64,000 bases of DNA from Hyphomonas oceanitis SCH89. Lineage in GTDB: Bacteria; Pseudomonadota; Alphaproteobacteria; Caulobacterales; Hyphomonadaceae. The translations under genes and the position numbers were made by a program. Shown here piece by piece: positions 25,477-33,865 of this stretch (its first letter is position 1; each line of letters begins with the position of its first letter). A model generated the notes under the pieces. That model saw nothing but the letters and a program-made list of their open reading frames with translations, ran no database searches and had not been told where the DNA came from. The stretch is from assembly GCF_000685295.1 (NCBI RefSeq), contig NZ_ARYL01000008.1, positions 54,453 through 118,452 on the forward strand. The letters are read 5' to 3'.

Positions 25477-25622
25477 CTACAGGGTCTGAAACGAACGCAC
25501 TTCATCCGCGCCGAACACCCGCCACACGCCCTCGGCTAGGCCGTCGAGGGTCAGCGGGCCGAGTTGCGTACGGTGGAGCGCCTCCACATGGTTGGCGACG
25601 GCGGCGAACCTGGCCCGCACCA
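25477..25622 (-). pseudogene. Copied 3' end of rsuA (pseudouridine synthase relic)
   Basis: Between the two lipoprotein genes the minus strand encodes RFAAVANHVEALHRTQLGPL, then TLDGLAEGVWRVFGADEV. This is nearly the same as the C-terminus of the intact enzyme at 28167-28877 (MFAAVGNHVEALHRAQFGPL, then ALDGLAEGKWRVLGAEEV). Nothing of the upstream catalytic part is present. It breaks at about 25622, exactly where the homology to the upstream region of copy A begins, so this is the novel joint of the tandem duplication. The remaining 310-base gap holds only this relic and the copied promoter region. Confidence 0.88.
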
Positions 25623-25757
25623 ATTTCCGCGCACTTATCCAAACTAAAATCGAATAAGTTTTGAAATTTCTCGTTGTTGGGGATTTCGGGCACACGTCTT
25701 GCTTGAAAGCGCGTTCGGCGTGTGCTTTGAAATTTTCTAAGTCTGGAGGAATGGGGC

Positions 25758-28151
25758 ATGAATTTCGTCATCTGGCGCCGCGCAATCGCGGCCATGATCT
25801 TGGCATACAGCCTGGCCGCCTGTGGCGGCGGCGGCAGCGACAATGGTGGGGGATCCGGCGGCGGCGGTTCCGGAGGCGGTGGTGGGGGTTCATCCAACGC
25901 ACCGCCGCAATTCACGAGCCCCACATCGTTTACGTTCCCAGAGAACACTATTGTATCATTCACACTGGCTGTATCTGATCCTGAAGGCGACACGGTCACG
26001 ATCCGCGATGATACCACGGGCGATGGCGCCCTTTTTACGGTGGATCCGACCACCGGGGGAGTGATAGCCAACACGTCCAACAATTCCTTCGACTTCGAGA
26101 ATCCTCAGGACGGCAATCAGGACAACGTCTATGAGCAAAACATAACTCTGTCCGACGGTAAAAATACGGTTCGCACCGTGATTAAGGTCACTATCACAGA
26201 CGTCGACGAGCCGCCCTATTTTACCAATGTGCAGGTGGTGGAGTTGAATGAGAACCAGACAGGGCCTTTGCTGACATTTACGGCTGTCGACCCTGAGGGC
26301 GCCGCTGTTTCCAACTACAAGATCGTGCAAGTTTCGAAGCTTGGCGAACCCGTTAATTCAGTACGCCTGATGGCGTCGTTCTCCATTGACAGCACGACCG
26401 GTGTGCTGACCGTCGAACAGCCGTTCGATGCTGAGCAGGAACGGCTTATCGATCCGATTAGCGTTGTCGTGGAAGCAACCGACGGTGTGCATGCAGGAAC
26501 AGGTGGCGTTAACATTACTATTATTGATCTTCCTGCCCGCGTTGTTGAGGGCGTGCGTGTAATTGGAACTGACCAGGTATCTCCACTTGGCGATTTCGCG
26601 AACAGTGTGGGCGATATAGATGGTGACGGCCTTGATGAGGTCTGGATCAGCCAAAAAGTCTCATCTGATTTCTTCCAGAAGCCAATTGCCGAGACGGCGT
26701 ATCTCATTTGGGGCAAGACCCTGCGTGACAAACTCGCCTTGGTTGCCGCAGATCTGGACGTGGATGAATTTACCAAAAGTCAGGCCATCAAGTTCACAAA
26801 TGAGACATATGAGGAATTTGGCACAAAGATCAGTCAGCTGATTGCCATTCCGGCAGGAGACGTGGATGGCGATGGTACTCCCGACATCCTGATCGGATTT
26901 AGCGATGTGCGCGACGAGCGGTATGTGCCGGACACCACTGATGGTCCGATTGCGGCCGTTGTCTTCGGGGATTCTCTTATTGGGAATACAAGCGGCACCT
27001 ACGACCTCCTGGCCCCCCCGGCGCTGGCGCAAGTCAACGTGTCAGGTGTCTCGCGGCGGGAAGCCATCGGGCTATCGCTCGGAGCCGGTGACTTCGACGG
27101 TGACGGGCGCACCGACATCGTCCTGGGTTCACCTATGACGAATGGCGGCCGTCTTGTTTTTGGAACAGCGTTCTCGCCCTATCGAGCCACGGGGGCATTG
27201 GACCTTAACCTAGTGTCTGCAGGTCAGACCCTGCTCCTGAAAAGTATTGATGCAACTGCCAATCGCATGATTGGTTCAAGCGTCGCTGCTTTGGCCGATA
27301 TTACCAGTGACGGATTTGATGAACTTGTTGTCAGCGGACGGGATATTGCTCCTGACTACTTGAGCGGCGTCTACGTCGCTTCGGGGCAGTTGCTGAACGC
27401 GGCCAAGATTGCCAACGAGACGGAGTTCAATTTCGCCGATGCTATCAATGCTGCAGGCGTTATAGCCCTCGCAGGCGCGGACTTTTGGATTGACGATATC
27501 GACACAAAGGGCGACGTCGACGCTGACGGGCTGAACGATATCGCACTGGCCTATAAAGGCATTAACAGCAACCCCAAGATCGGGGCCTTGGTGTTCGGTT
27601 CTGCGGTGAGCGCGGCTATGGGAACAGGCTCAGTGGTGTCGCTGGATTTCATCGATGCGTCGAACGGTGTCTCTTTTGCACTGACTGACCAGATTTTCTC
27701 AACCACGACCGACACACGGACTTTGGTCAGGTTCGCCAGTAATTTTGCAGACGGGCCCGGCGACGAGCTCATGTTCGGATTCGGATGGGACAATCCGTTG
27801 AGGCGAAGAGAGGCCGGTTCGGTTCTGGTCTTCAAAGATCGCGCGATATCAGGTGCGGTGGATCCTCTTATCTCGCTATTAAACGATAATATTCCATCCA
27901 GTATCGCACGGAAGTTTATGGGAATTGCGGCAGATGCTCGGGTCGCGAATAACTTTTTTGCAGCCGATCTTGATGGCGACGGAATTGTCGACCTTTCTTT
28001 TGCAAGTGAGCAAGCGGGCGACAAAGACGTCTATGGATTTTCCGGCGCATTTTACACCTTGCCCGGTACCGTCATGCAGCAAGTGTTTGCGGGAGATTCA
28101 GGCACTTACGATCTGGCTACGTCGCTGGCAAACGAAACTCCGGTCGATTGA
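25758..28151 (+). CDS. FG-GAP/cadherin-like surface lipoprotein, copy B
   Basis: A 797-residue paralogue of copy A with an almost identical signal peptide and lipobox (LAAC, acylated Cys about residue 21), then a longer Gly-rich linker of GGG/S repeats. Cadherin-like domains cover about 45-260 (SDPEGDTVTI, then VDEPPYFTNV). The FG-GAP part has calcium loops DIDGDGLDE, DVDGDGTPD, DFDGDGRTD, DVDADGLND and DLDGDGIVD. Divergence from copy A is moderate in the mature part, while the 5' ends are nearly the same, suggesting either constraint or gene conversion there. GGAGGAA precedes the ATG. It is convergent with rsuA, 15 bases apart. Confidence 0.87.
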   Translation: MNFVIWRRAIAAMILAYSLAACGGGGSDNGGGSGGGGSGGGGGGSSNAPPQFTSPTSFTFPENTIVSFTLAVSDPEGDTVTIRDDTTGDGALFTVDPTTGGVIANTSNNSFDFENPQDGNQDNVYEQNITLSDGKNTVRTVIKVTITDVDEPPYFTNVQVVELNENQTGPLLTFTAVDPEGAAVSNYKIVQVSKLGEPVNSVRLMASFSIDSTTGVLTVEQPFDAEQERLIDPISVVVEATDGVHAGTGGVNITIIDLPARVVEGVRVIGTDQVSPLGDFANSVGDIDGDGLDEVWISQKVSSDFFQKPIAETAYLIWGKTLRDKLALVAADLDVDEFTKSQAIKFTNETYEEFGTKISQLIAIPAGDVDGDGTPDILIGFSDVRDERYVPDTTDGPIAAVVFGDSLIGNTSGTYDLLAPPALAQVNVSGVSRREAIGLSLGAGDFDGDGRTDIVLGSPMTNGGRLVFGTAFSPYRATGALDLNLVSAGQTLLLKSIDATANRMIGSSVAALADITSDGFDELVVSGRDIAPDYLSGVYVASGQLLNAAKIANETEFNFADAINAAGVIALAGADFWIDDIDTKGDVDADGLNDIALAYKGINSNPKIGALVFGSAVSAAMGTGSVVSLDFIDASNGVSFALTDQIFSTTTDTRTLVRFASNFADGPGDELMFGFGWDNPLRRREAGSVLVFKDRAISGAVDPLISLLNDNIPSSIARKFMGIAADARVANNFFAADLDGDGIVDLSFASEQAGDKDVYGFSGAFYTLPGTVMQQVFAGDSGTYDLATSLANETPVD

Positions 28152-28166
28152 GAGGCGGATGTCAGG

Positions 28167-28877
28167 CTAGGATTCGCCCGCGAGACGGCTGACCTCTTCC
28201 GCCCCCAACACCCGCCACTTCCCCTCCGCAAGTCCGTCCAGCGCCAGCGGGCCGAACTGGGCGCGGTGCAATGCTTCCACATGGTTGCCGACGGCGGCAA
28301 ACATGCGGCGTACCTGATGGTAGCGGCCTTCGGTGAGGGTGACGCGCGCGGTGCGCTCGCCAGTCACGTCCAGCTTTGCCGGTTTCAGCGGCTTGTCCTC
28401 GCCGCGCAGCACGAGCGTACCGCTGGCAAAGGCCTCGCCCTCATGCCCTTCAAGCGTGCGGGCGAGCGTCGCCTCATACACTTTCGGCGTCTCCGATTTG
28501 GGCGAGATCAGCCTGTGCAATAATTGTCCGTCATCGGTGAATATCAGCAGGCCGGTCGTCGCCGCATCGAGGCGCCCCACGGTCGACAGCGCCGGGGAGC
28601 GCGCCAGATAGCGCGGCGGCAACAGCTCATAGATCAGCTGCCCGCCATCGGCGCGTGAGCAGGTATAGCCCGCCGGCTTGTTCATCAGGATCACCATGCC
28701 GGGTGGCGGGTCCAGCGGTTCGCCATCAAAGGTCACGCCATCGAAAGGCGGCGCAAGATTCTTGCTGCCCGCTTCAATGCCCCCGATACGCCCGCGCCGC
28801 ACAGCATTCTCAACGTCCTTGCGGCTGCCATAGCCAAGGCCAGCGAGGTATTTTGTTAGCGCACGGAGGTCTTTCAT
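28167..28877 (-). CDS. rsuA: RsuA-family 16S rRNA pseudouridine synthase
   Basis: A 236-residue pseudouridine synthase of the RsuA/RluB/E/F family. The N-terminal S4-like domain contains YLAGLGYGSRKDVENAVRRGRI. The catalytic motif GRLDAATTGLL holds Asp104, and LTEGRYHQVRRMFAAVGNHV closes the active-site fold. RsuA modifies U516 of 16S rRNA; assignment to RsuA rather than RluE is by overall size and S4 domain. Its start overlaps the stop of the methyltransferase gene (ATGA), suggesting translational coupling of two rRNA-modifying enzymes. A copy of its 3' end lies at 25477-25622. Confidence 0.88.
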   Translation of the reverse strand: MKDLRALTKYLAGLGYGSRKDVENAVRRGRIGGIEAGSKNLAPPFDGVTFDGEPLDPPPGMVILMNKPAGYTCSRADGGQLIYELLPPRYLARSPALSTVGRLDAATTGLLIFTDDGQLLHRLISPKSETPKVYEATLARTLEGHEGEAFASGTLVLRGEDKPLKPAKLDVTGERTARVTLTEGRYHQVRRMFAAVGNHVEALHRAQFGPLALDGLAEGKWRVLGAEEVSRLAGES

Positions 28878-29914
28878 TTTTGGCGCTTCGGACGGTCCGC
28901 GCGGATGATCTTGTAGCCGCCGGCATCCTCGATGATCTCGAACTGCTTGAAGCAGGCCTTGATCGTTGCCTCATAGGGCAGGTGGCGGTTGGCAACCATA
29001 TAGAGGCTGCCGCCCGGCTTCAGCGCGCGGGAGGCGGCCTGAATGAATGACTGGCCAAGGTTTGCCGCATCTGCCCGGCCAACATGAAACGGCGGGTTCA
29101 TCATCACGAAATCATAGCGCGTCTCAGACACGTCGCGTGTCACGTCGGCCCAGCTGATCGTGACGTTTTCAAAGCCTTCGAGCGTCTTCTCGGCGCAGGC
29201 AATCGCGCGGTGCTCGGCCTCGTAAAGGTCAAGGTGCTTCACCTTCGGGCAATGCAACAGCACCTCTTTCGAGAGATAACCCTGGCCCGCGCCAAAGTCC
29301 GCGCCCATGCCCTTGATGTCTTCCGGAATGCACTCGGCCAGCAGTTCAGACCCCGCATCCACACGGTCCCATGAGAACAGACCCGGCCGGCTCCACATTG
29401 CGCCATCGGCCACCGGTTGCGGCTGGTCGGCGGCGACCCAGGCTTCGGCCAGCGTCTTGTTGAAGGTCGCGCTGTCCTTGCGCGCCCAAAAGGCCCGACA
29501 CTTGTGCTTGCTCAGGCTCTCGGTCTCGCCCGCAATCTCGCCCAGCGTTTTCTCGGCGGTCTTGGCGCCCAGCGTGTTCGGCAGGCAGGCCAGCACGACG
29601 CCGCCCTCCGGCGCCGACAGCATCGCGCGCGCATACAGGCCGCGGGCCTCATCCTTTTGGCGCGGCGGCAGGATTAGCGTCAGCTCGGCGGGCGTGAACG
29701 TCTCCGTTCCGGCGGGCAGCAGGGTCAGGCCCATCGCCGCCAGCGCTTCATAAGGCGGCTTGAACGTCTGCTGGCAGGTCAGCCGGTCTTTCGGCAACAG
29801 CGGAATGGCCGGGCCCGGTTCGGCCCGCAGGAACAGGACGTCCCCCGTTTCCGGCACGGTTACACCACCGCCATCAAGGGCGAGCTTCAGGGTTTCGAGA
29901 ACATCAGTATCCAT
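28874..29914 (-). CDS. rsmC: RsmC-type 16S rRNA guanine-N2 methyltransferase
   Basis: A 346-residue protein with the two-domain plan of RsmC/RlmG: a degenerate N-terminal methyltransferase-like domain and a catalytic C-terminal MTS domain. SAM motif I is DFGAGQGYLS (residues 206-215), the acidic motif II is LDLYEAEHRAI, and the substrate-amine motif is NPPFH (273-277). RsmC methylates G1207 of 16S rRNA. The class is firm; RsmC versus a related N2-guanine methyltransferase is slightly less so. It shares a coupled operon with rsuA, which also fits ribosome modification. Confidence 0.85.
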   Translation of the reverse strand: MDTDVLETLKLALDGGGVTVPETGDVLFLRAEPGPAIPLLPKDRLTCQQTFKPPYEALAAMGLTLLPAGTETFTPAELTLILPPRQKDEARGLYARAMLSAPEGGVVLACLPNTLGAKTAEKTLGEIAGETESLSKHKCRAFWARKDSATFNKTLAEAWVAADQPQPVADGAMWSRPGLFSWDRVDAGSELLAECIPEDIKGMGADFGAGQGYLSKEVLLHCPKVKHLDLYEAEHRAIACAEKTLEGFENVTISWADVTRDVSETRYDFVMMNPPFHVGRADAANLGQSFIQAASRALKPGGSLYMVANRHLPYEATIKACFKQFEIIEDAGGYKIIRADRPKRQK

Positions 29915-29959
29915 CCGTCAGCCTGTTAGGCGGAATGAAGCGCCCTGAAAAGCCCGCAC

Positions 29960-31951
29960 TTACTGCGGCGCTGACACGCCCGCCGCCCGGTTGGCCGCCG
30001 CCACGCTGAACGCCTGGCTCAGGCCGCGGTAGAAGGAGATGCGCTGCTCGGCTGCCTCGCTGATCACCATGCCGCTTTCGGCGCCGATCAGGCTTTCGGG
30101 CGGCTTGCCCTCGTGAACCACTTCCATCATGTCCGACCAAAGGTCTGCCGGCAGGCCGCCCCCGGTCACGCGCTTCATCGGGCTGTCATCATCATTGCCC
30201 ACCCAGACCGCGCCAACATAGGCCGCAGTGAAGCCGACAAACCATGCGTCGCGCCAATCCTGTGACGTGCCGGTCTTGCCCGCCACGGTCCAGTTCTTGA
30301 CCCTTGCGCGCCCGCCCGTGCCGATGGGCGCGTTCACCACGCGGGCCATCATGGCGTTCATGTCCTCGGCGAGGTCATAGGGGTACACGCGCTCGCGCTC
30401 GTATTCCGGACGCTGGTAAAGCACCATGCCGCGCGAATCCTCGATCTTGTCGATCAGGTACGGGTCCATGCGCAGGCCGCCGGATTCGAACGCTCCAAAG
30501 GCCCGCACCAGTTCCCACATCGTCACCGCCTGGCTGCCCAGCGCGATCGACGGGAAAGGCTCCATGTCGCTGGTCATGCCAAAGCGCTTCGCCAGTGCGA
30601 TCACGCGCTCTTCGCTGCTCTCCTGCGCCAGCTGCGCCGCAACTGTATTGGTCGAACGTGCCAGCGCCTCGCTCAGCGTCATCGGGCCGAGATAGCCGCC
30701 GCCGTAATTGGTCGGCTGCCACTTGTCGATCGTCACCGGCTTGTCCACCATCACGTCATAGGGCGAGAAGCCGTCTTCCAGCGCGGCGGCATAGACGAAC
30801 GGTTTGAAGCTCGATCCCGGCTGGCGCTTGGCCTGTGTCACGCGGTTGAATTCCGAAGTCGCATAGTCCGTGCCGCCCACCATGGCGATCACGCGGCCAT
30901 CCTTGCCCATCACCAGGGCGCCCACCTGGCTGGCGCCCTGCGCCTTGCCGTCCTTGGCCATGCGCGCAATCAGCAGCTTCTCGATGGCTTCCTGCATCTT
31001 CGTGTCGATGGAGACTGTCACCACAAGGTCGCCCGGCAGCTTGGGCAGCATGGCCTTCACGCGCTCAGCGGAGGCATCGATCACATAGCCCATCTGCGTG
31101 TCATAGGTCGGCGCATCGATGATCTTCACATCGGCTTCGCGCGCGACATTCGCCTGTTCCTTGGTGATGAAGCCTTGGTCGACCATTTCCGACAGTACAT
31201 AAAGCTGGCGCTCGCGGGCCCCGGCGAGGTTTTCGCGCAGGTTCAGTTTCGAGGGCGCCTTGGGCAGCGTTGCCAGCAGGGCGGCTTCCTGGATTTCCAG
31301 CTTTTCCGGTGGCTTGCCGAAATAATTGCGTGCCGCCGCATCGATGCCATAGAGGCCCGCGCCGAAATAGACGCGGTTCAGATACAGCGACAGGATCTCG
31401 TCCTTGCTCAGCTGTTTCTCCAGCTCGCGGGCCAGCTTCATTTCCTGCGCCTTGCGCTTCAGCGTCTGGCGATTGTCGAGCACGAGGTTCTTGATCAGCT
31501 GCTGCGTAATGGTCGAGGCGCCCGACACCGTCTCCCCGGCGCGCAAGTTAGAGAAGGCCGCGCGGGCAATTGCGGCGTCGTCGGCCCCGTCATGCTCGTA
31601 AAAGCGCTTGTCCTCGGCGGCGATGAAGGCCTGCGGCACATAGGCGGGCAGGGCGGCGACATTGGTGGCGCGGCCATAACGGGGGCCGCGCACGGCCACT
31701 GTATTGCCATCCCGGTCCACGAATTCCATCGCCGGTTCGCGGTGCGTCTCCCACAGCTCGGCCGTGTCGGGCAGCTTCGGCATGCCAAAGTACAGCGACT
31801 GCCATTTGTAAAAGGCAAACCCGCCCACGGCGAGCAACACGCCCAGCACGACAAGGATGATCCAGCCGCGCACGGTCGTGGGCAGCGTGAAAATCGGGGG
31901 GCGCGGCACCTTTATCGTGCGCGGCCCGTTCGGAGCAGGGGATCTAGCCAT
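29960..31951 (-). CDS. Class A penicillin-binding protein (transglycosylase/transpeptidase)
   Basis: A 663-residue bifunctional peptidoglycan synthase anchored by one N-terminal membrane helix (about 28-47). The glycosyltransferase 51 domain has EDKRFYEHDG (catalytic Glu113), STITQQL and the NRVYFGAGLYGIDAAARNYF segment. The transpeptidase domain has SxxK with Ser380-Lys383 (PGSSFKPF), SxN with Ser433 (STN) and KTG at 559-561 (GKTGTSQ). The length is shorter than E. coli PBP1A and lacks the OB-like insert. Its likely activator LpoA is encoded about 2 kb away. It is divergent from the cytochrome c gene, with a 212-bp gap without recognisable motifs. Confidence 0.93.
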   Translation of the reverse strand: MARSPAPNGPRTIKVPRPPIFTLPTTVRGWIILVVLGVLLAVGGFAFYKWQSLYFGMPKLPDTAELWETHREPAMEFVDRDGNTVAVRGPRYGRATNVAALPAYVPQAFIAAEDKRFYEHDGADDAAIARAAFSNLRAGETVSGASTITQQLIKNLVLDNRQTLKRKAQEMKLARELEKQLSKDEILSLYLNRVYFGAGLYGIDAAARNYFGKPPEKLEIQEAALLATLPKAPSKLNLRENLAGARERQLYVLSEMVDQGFITKEQANVAREADVKIIDAPTYDTQMGYVIDASAERVKAMLPKLPGDLVVTVSIDTKMQEAIEKLLIARMAKDGKAQGASQVGALVMGKDGRVIAMVGGTDYATSEFNRVTQAKRQPGSSFKPFVYAAALEDGFSPYDVMVDKPVTIDKWQPTNYGGGYLGPMTLSEALARSTNTVAAQLAQESSEERVIALAKRFGMTSDMEPFPSIALGSQAVTMWELVRAFGAFESGGLRMDPYLIDKIEDSRGMVLYQRPEYERERVYPYDLAEDMNAMMARVVNAPIGTGGRARVKNWTVAGKTGTSQDWRDAWFVGFTAAYVGAVWVGNDDDSPMKRVTGGGLPADLWSDMMEVVHEGKPPESLIGAESGMVISEAAEQRISFYRGLSQAFSVAAANRAAGVSAPQ

Positions 31952-32163
31952 GTCAGCCTGTGGATCGAATCATGAGCGAAAGTCTACATGAAATTTGATT
32001 ACGGCAGGGTGAAGGCATTGTTCATCTGGCACTGCAGCTAAGGGCATATGCGTATGGTAGCGCGCCGGGGCGGGCCTAATGTGAGGACGCGTATTTCCAT
32101 CAAACGCCGGGGAGGCTGCTGTTTCGACAGGTCCGTCTGGCACAACTGAGGAGTGCCTTGTCC

Positions 32164-32562
32164 ATGTCAGGACCTTTCCGCCGTTCCATCGCGTTAACGC
32201 TGCTTTTGCCCCTCATGACCGGGGCGTGTAACGCCGCGCACGATGATGCGCCCGCACCCATGGTCATCAAGACGGACCCCCAGTCGATTGCCGACGGTCG
32301 CAAGATTGCCGAGGCGCAATGCGCCAATTGCCACGCGCTGGATCAGGATCCGAAAATCCGCCCGCAGGACGCCCCGCCGCTGCGCTACCTCCTCGCGCAG
32401 TACAATCCCGACACGCTGTCCCAGGATTTCCAGAATGGCATCCATGTTGGCCACGAGATGATGCCGGACTTCGTCTTCGGCCCCCTCGGCGCCGAAGTCG
32501 TGCTCGCCTACATCGTCTCAATCCAGGAAGAACCGCCAAAGGCCGATCCCGCAACGGAATAG
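32164..32562 (+). CDS. Mono-haem c-type cytochrome, probable lipoprotein
   Basis: A 132-residue exported cytochrome c of class I size. The signal sequence ends with a lipobox-like TGAC (Cys22), so it may be a membrane-anchored periplasmic lipoprotein. The haem site is CANCH (Cys53, Cys56, His57). The distal ligand is likely a methionine in the EMMPDFVFG segment, and the C-terminal helix EVVLAYIVSIQ matches other small cytochromes. Role presumably electron transfer to an oxidase. GAGGAG stands 10 bases before ATG 32164; a TTG at 32158 is the alternative. Confidence 0.88.
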   Translation: MSGPFRRSIALTLLLPLMTGACNAAHDDAPAPMVIKTDPQSIADGRKIAEAQCANCHALDQDPKIRPQDAPPLRYLLAQYNPDTLSQDFQNGIHVGHEMMPDFVFGPLGAEVVLAYIVSIQEEPPKADPATE

Positions 32563-32565
32563 GCC

Positions 32566-32937
32566 CTACGCCATCCCCGGTCGCCACGCATCGCGTACAT
32601 GCACGGGCAGGCGGCCCGGCTGCAGTGCGATCAGGTCATAGCGCCACCCATGCTCGGCATAGCGCGGGCGCCGGGCCATCCACACATCCGCCGCGCGGGC
32701 GATGCGTTGCCAGTTCGCTACCGTCACCGCGCCAAGCGCTGCATCGCGCTTCGCCCGTGCTTTTACCTCAATAAAAGCAACCACTTTGCCCTTCGACGCG
32801 ATCAGGTCGATCTCGCCGACCGGCGTGCGCAGGCGCGTTTCAAGAATACGATAGCCCTTGAGGCGCAGCCACAGCGCCGCGCGCGTCTCGGCGGTGCGTC
32901 CGCGCCGTTCAGCCCGCTGCCGCGCGCCCTCAGCCAT
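32566..32937 (-). CDS. yraN: YraN/UPF0102 family nuclease-like protein
   Basis: A 123-residue member of UPF0102, a small protein with a restriction-endonuclease-like fold. The nuclease core is visible as [21 protein letters not shown], which supplies the E/D...ExK pattern, after the [21 protein letters not shown] helix. Function is unclear in most bacteria; a DNA-processing or Holliday-junction role has been proposed. Its first eight bases overlap the stop of rsmI. The yraN-rsmI-lpoA neighbourhood is the same set as in gammaproteobacteria. Confidence 0.92.
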   Translation of the reverse strand: MAEGARQRAERRGRTAETRAALWLRLKGYRILETRLRTPVGEIDLIASKGKVVAFIEVKARAKRDAALGAVTVANWQRIARAADVWMARRPRYAEHGWRYDLIALQPGRLPVHVRDAWRPGMA

Positions 32938-33865
32938 TGGCTTTCAGCTGCAGCGCCCGCTGGTAGACATCGCGCTTGGGCAGGCCCAGCGCATCGGCCA
33001 CAGCATTGGCGGCGGCCTTGGTGGGCTGGTCCTTCAGCGCGTCCAGCAGGGCCGCGTCGAGGTTTTCCTGTGTGACTTCCGAGTCCAGTGGCGGACCAAC
33101 CAGCAGCACGATCTCGCCCCTCGGCGCCCCCGCCTCGGCATAATGCGCGGCCAGCTCGGCCAGCGTGCCCCGGCGCGTTTCTTCGAACAGCTTGGTCAGC
33201 TCACGCGCCACGGCGGCTTGTCGGTTAGCTCCCAGCGTGGCGGCCAGGTCTTCCAGCGAGGCGGCAAGGCGCGGCCCGCTCTCATAGAATATCAATGTCC
33301 CCGGAACGGTCTTCAAAGCCTCCGCCGCGGCCCGGCGGGCGCCACTCTTGGGCGGCAGGAAGCCCGCAAACAGGAACTGGTCGCTCGGCAGGCCGCTCGC
33401 CACAAGCCCCGCCAGCATGGCCGAAGCGCCCGGTATGGGGAACACACGCACGCCTTCTTCAAGCGCATCATGCGCCAGTTTCCAGCCCGGATCGGAGACA
33501 AGCGGTGTCCCCGCATCGGAAATCAGCGCAATCTTCGCCCCCGCCTGCATACGGGAAATAAGTCCCGGTCGCCGTTCCGCCCCATTATGGTCATGGTAAG
33601 GGCTCAGCTTCACCCTAAGCCCATAGGCAGACATCAGTTTTCCGGCCACACGCGTGTCTTCGGCCAGCACTTCCTCGACAGCAGACAGGACATCCAGCGC
33701 CCTCAGCGTGATGTCACGCAGGTTGCCGATGGGTGTGGAGACAACATAAAGGCCGGGTTGAAGTGTCTGCGCCGGTTGCCCGCCGCGAAGGCTGCCCGTA
33801 GAGTCGCCTGAGGCGTGAATCGCTTCGGGCTCAGAAGGATCAGGAGATGACATTGCTTCAACCAT
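32930..33865 (-). CDS. rsmI: 16S rRNA (cytidine1402-2'-O)-methyltransferase
   Basis: RsmI 2'-O-methylates C1402 in the ribosomal decoding centre. The 311-residue protein has the tetrapyrrole-methylase fold with [22 protein letters not shown], the EDTRVAGKL motif, the glycine-rich [15 protein letters not shown] and [17 protein letters not shown], all diagnostic for RsmI. A short N-terminal extension of about 30 residues precedes the fold. Start candidates at 33865 and 33853 both lie inside the divergent lpoA-like gene, so the two genes overlap head to head. It is followed by yraN with an eight-base overlap. Confidence 0.95.
   Translation of the reverse strand: MVEAMSSPDPSEPEAIHASGDSTGSLRGGQPAQTLQPGLYVVSTPIGNLRDITLRALDVLSAVEEVLAEDTRVAGKLMSAYGLRVKLSPYHDHNGAERRPGLISRMQAGAKIALISDAGTPLVSDPGWKLAHDALEEGVRVFPIPGASAMLAGLVASGLPSDQFLFAGFLPPKSGARRAAAEALKTVPGTLIFYESGPRLAASLEDLAATLGANRQAAVARELTKLFEETRRGTLAELAAHYAEAGAPRGEIVLLVGPPLDSEVTQENLDAALLDALKDQPTKAAANAVADALGLPKRDVYQRALQLKANG

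Larger units (their letters stand above)
22853..25622 (+). repeat. Tandem duplication, unit 1 (lipoprotein gene plus rsuA 3' end)
   Basis: The segment from 22853 is repeated from 25623, an offset of 2770 bases. The match starts at TTTCCGC upstream of each lipoprotein gene and is strongest over the promoter and signal-peptide region (GAAATTTCTCGTTGT, GGAGGAATGGGGCATGAATT). It continues through the two paralogous genes, more diverged, and ends in the copied 3' end of an rsuA gene. Unit 2 spans 25623 to about 28315. The arrangement is a head-to-tail duplication whose unit included the last ~145 bases of the convergent rsuA gene. Confidence 0.8.

Noticed and set aside
31952..32163. Gap between the PBP and cytochrome genes searched for a small RNA or gene
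   Set aside because: No conserved hairpin, terminator or ORF with a ribosome binding site is visible; it is probably only the divergent promoters.
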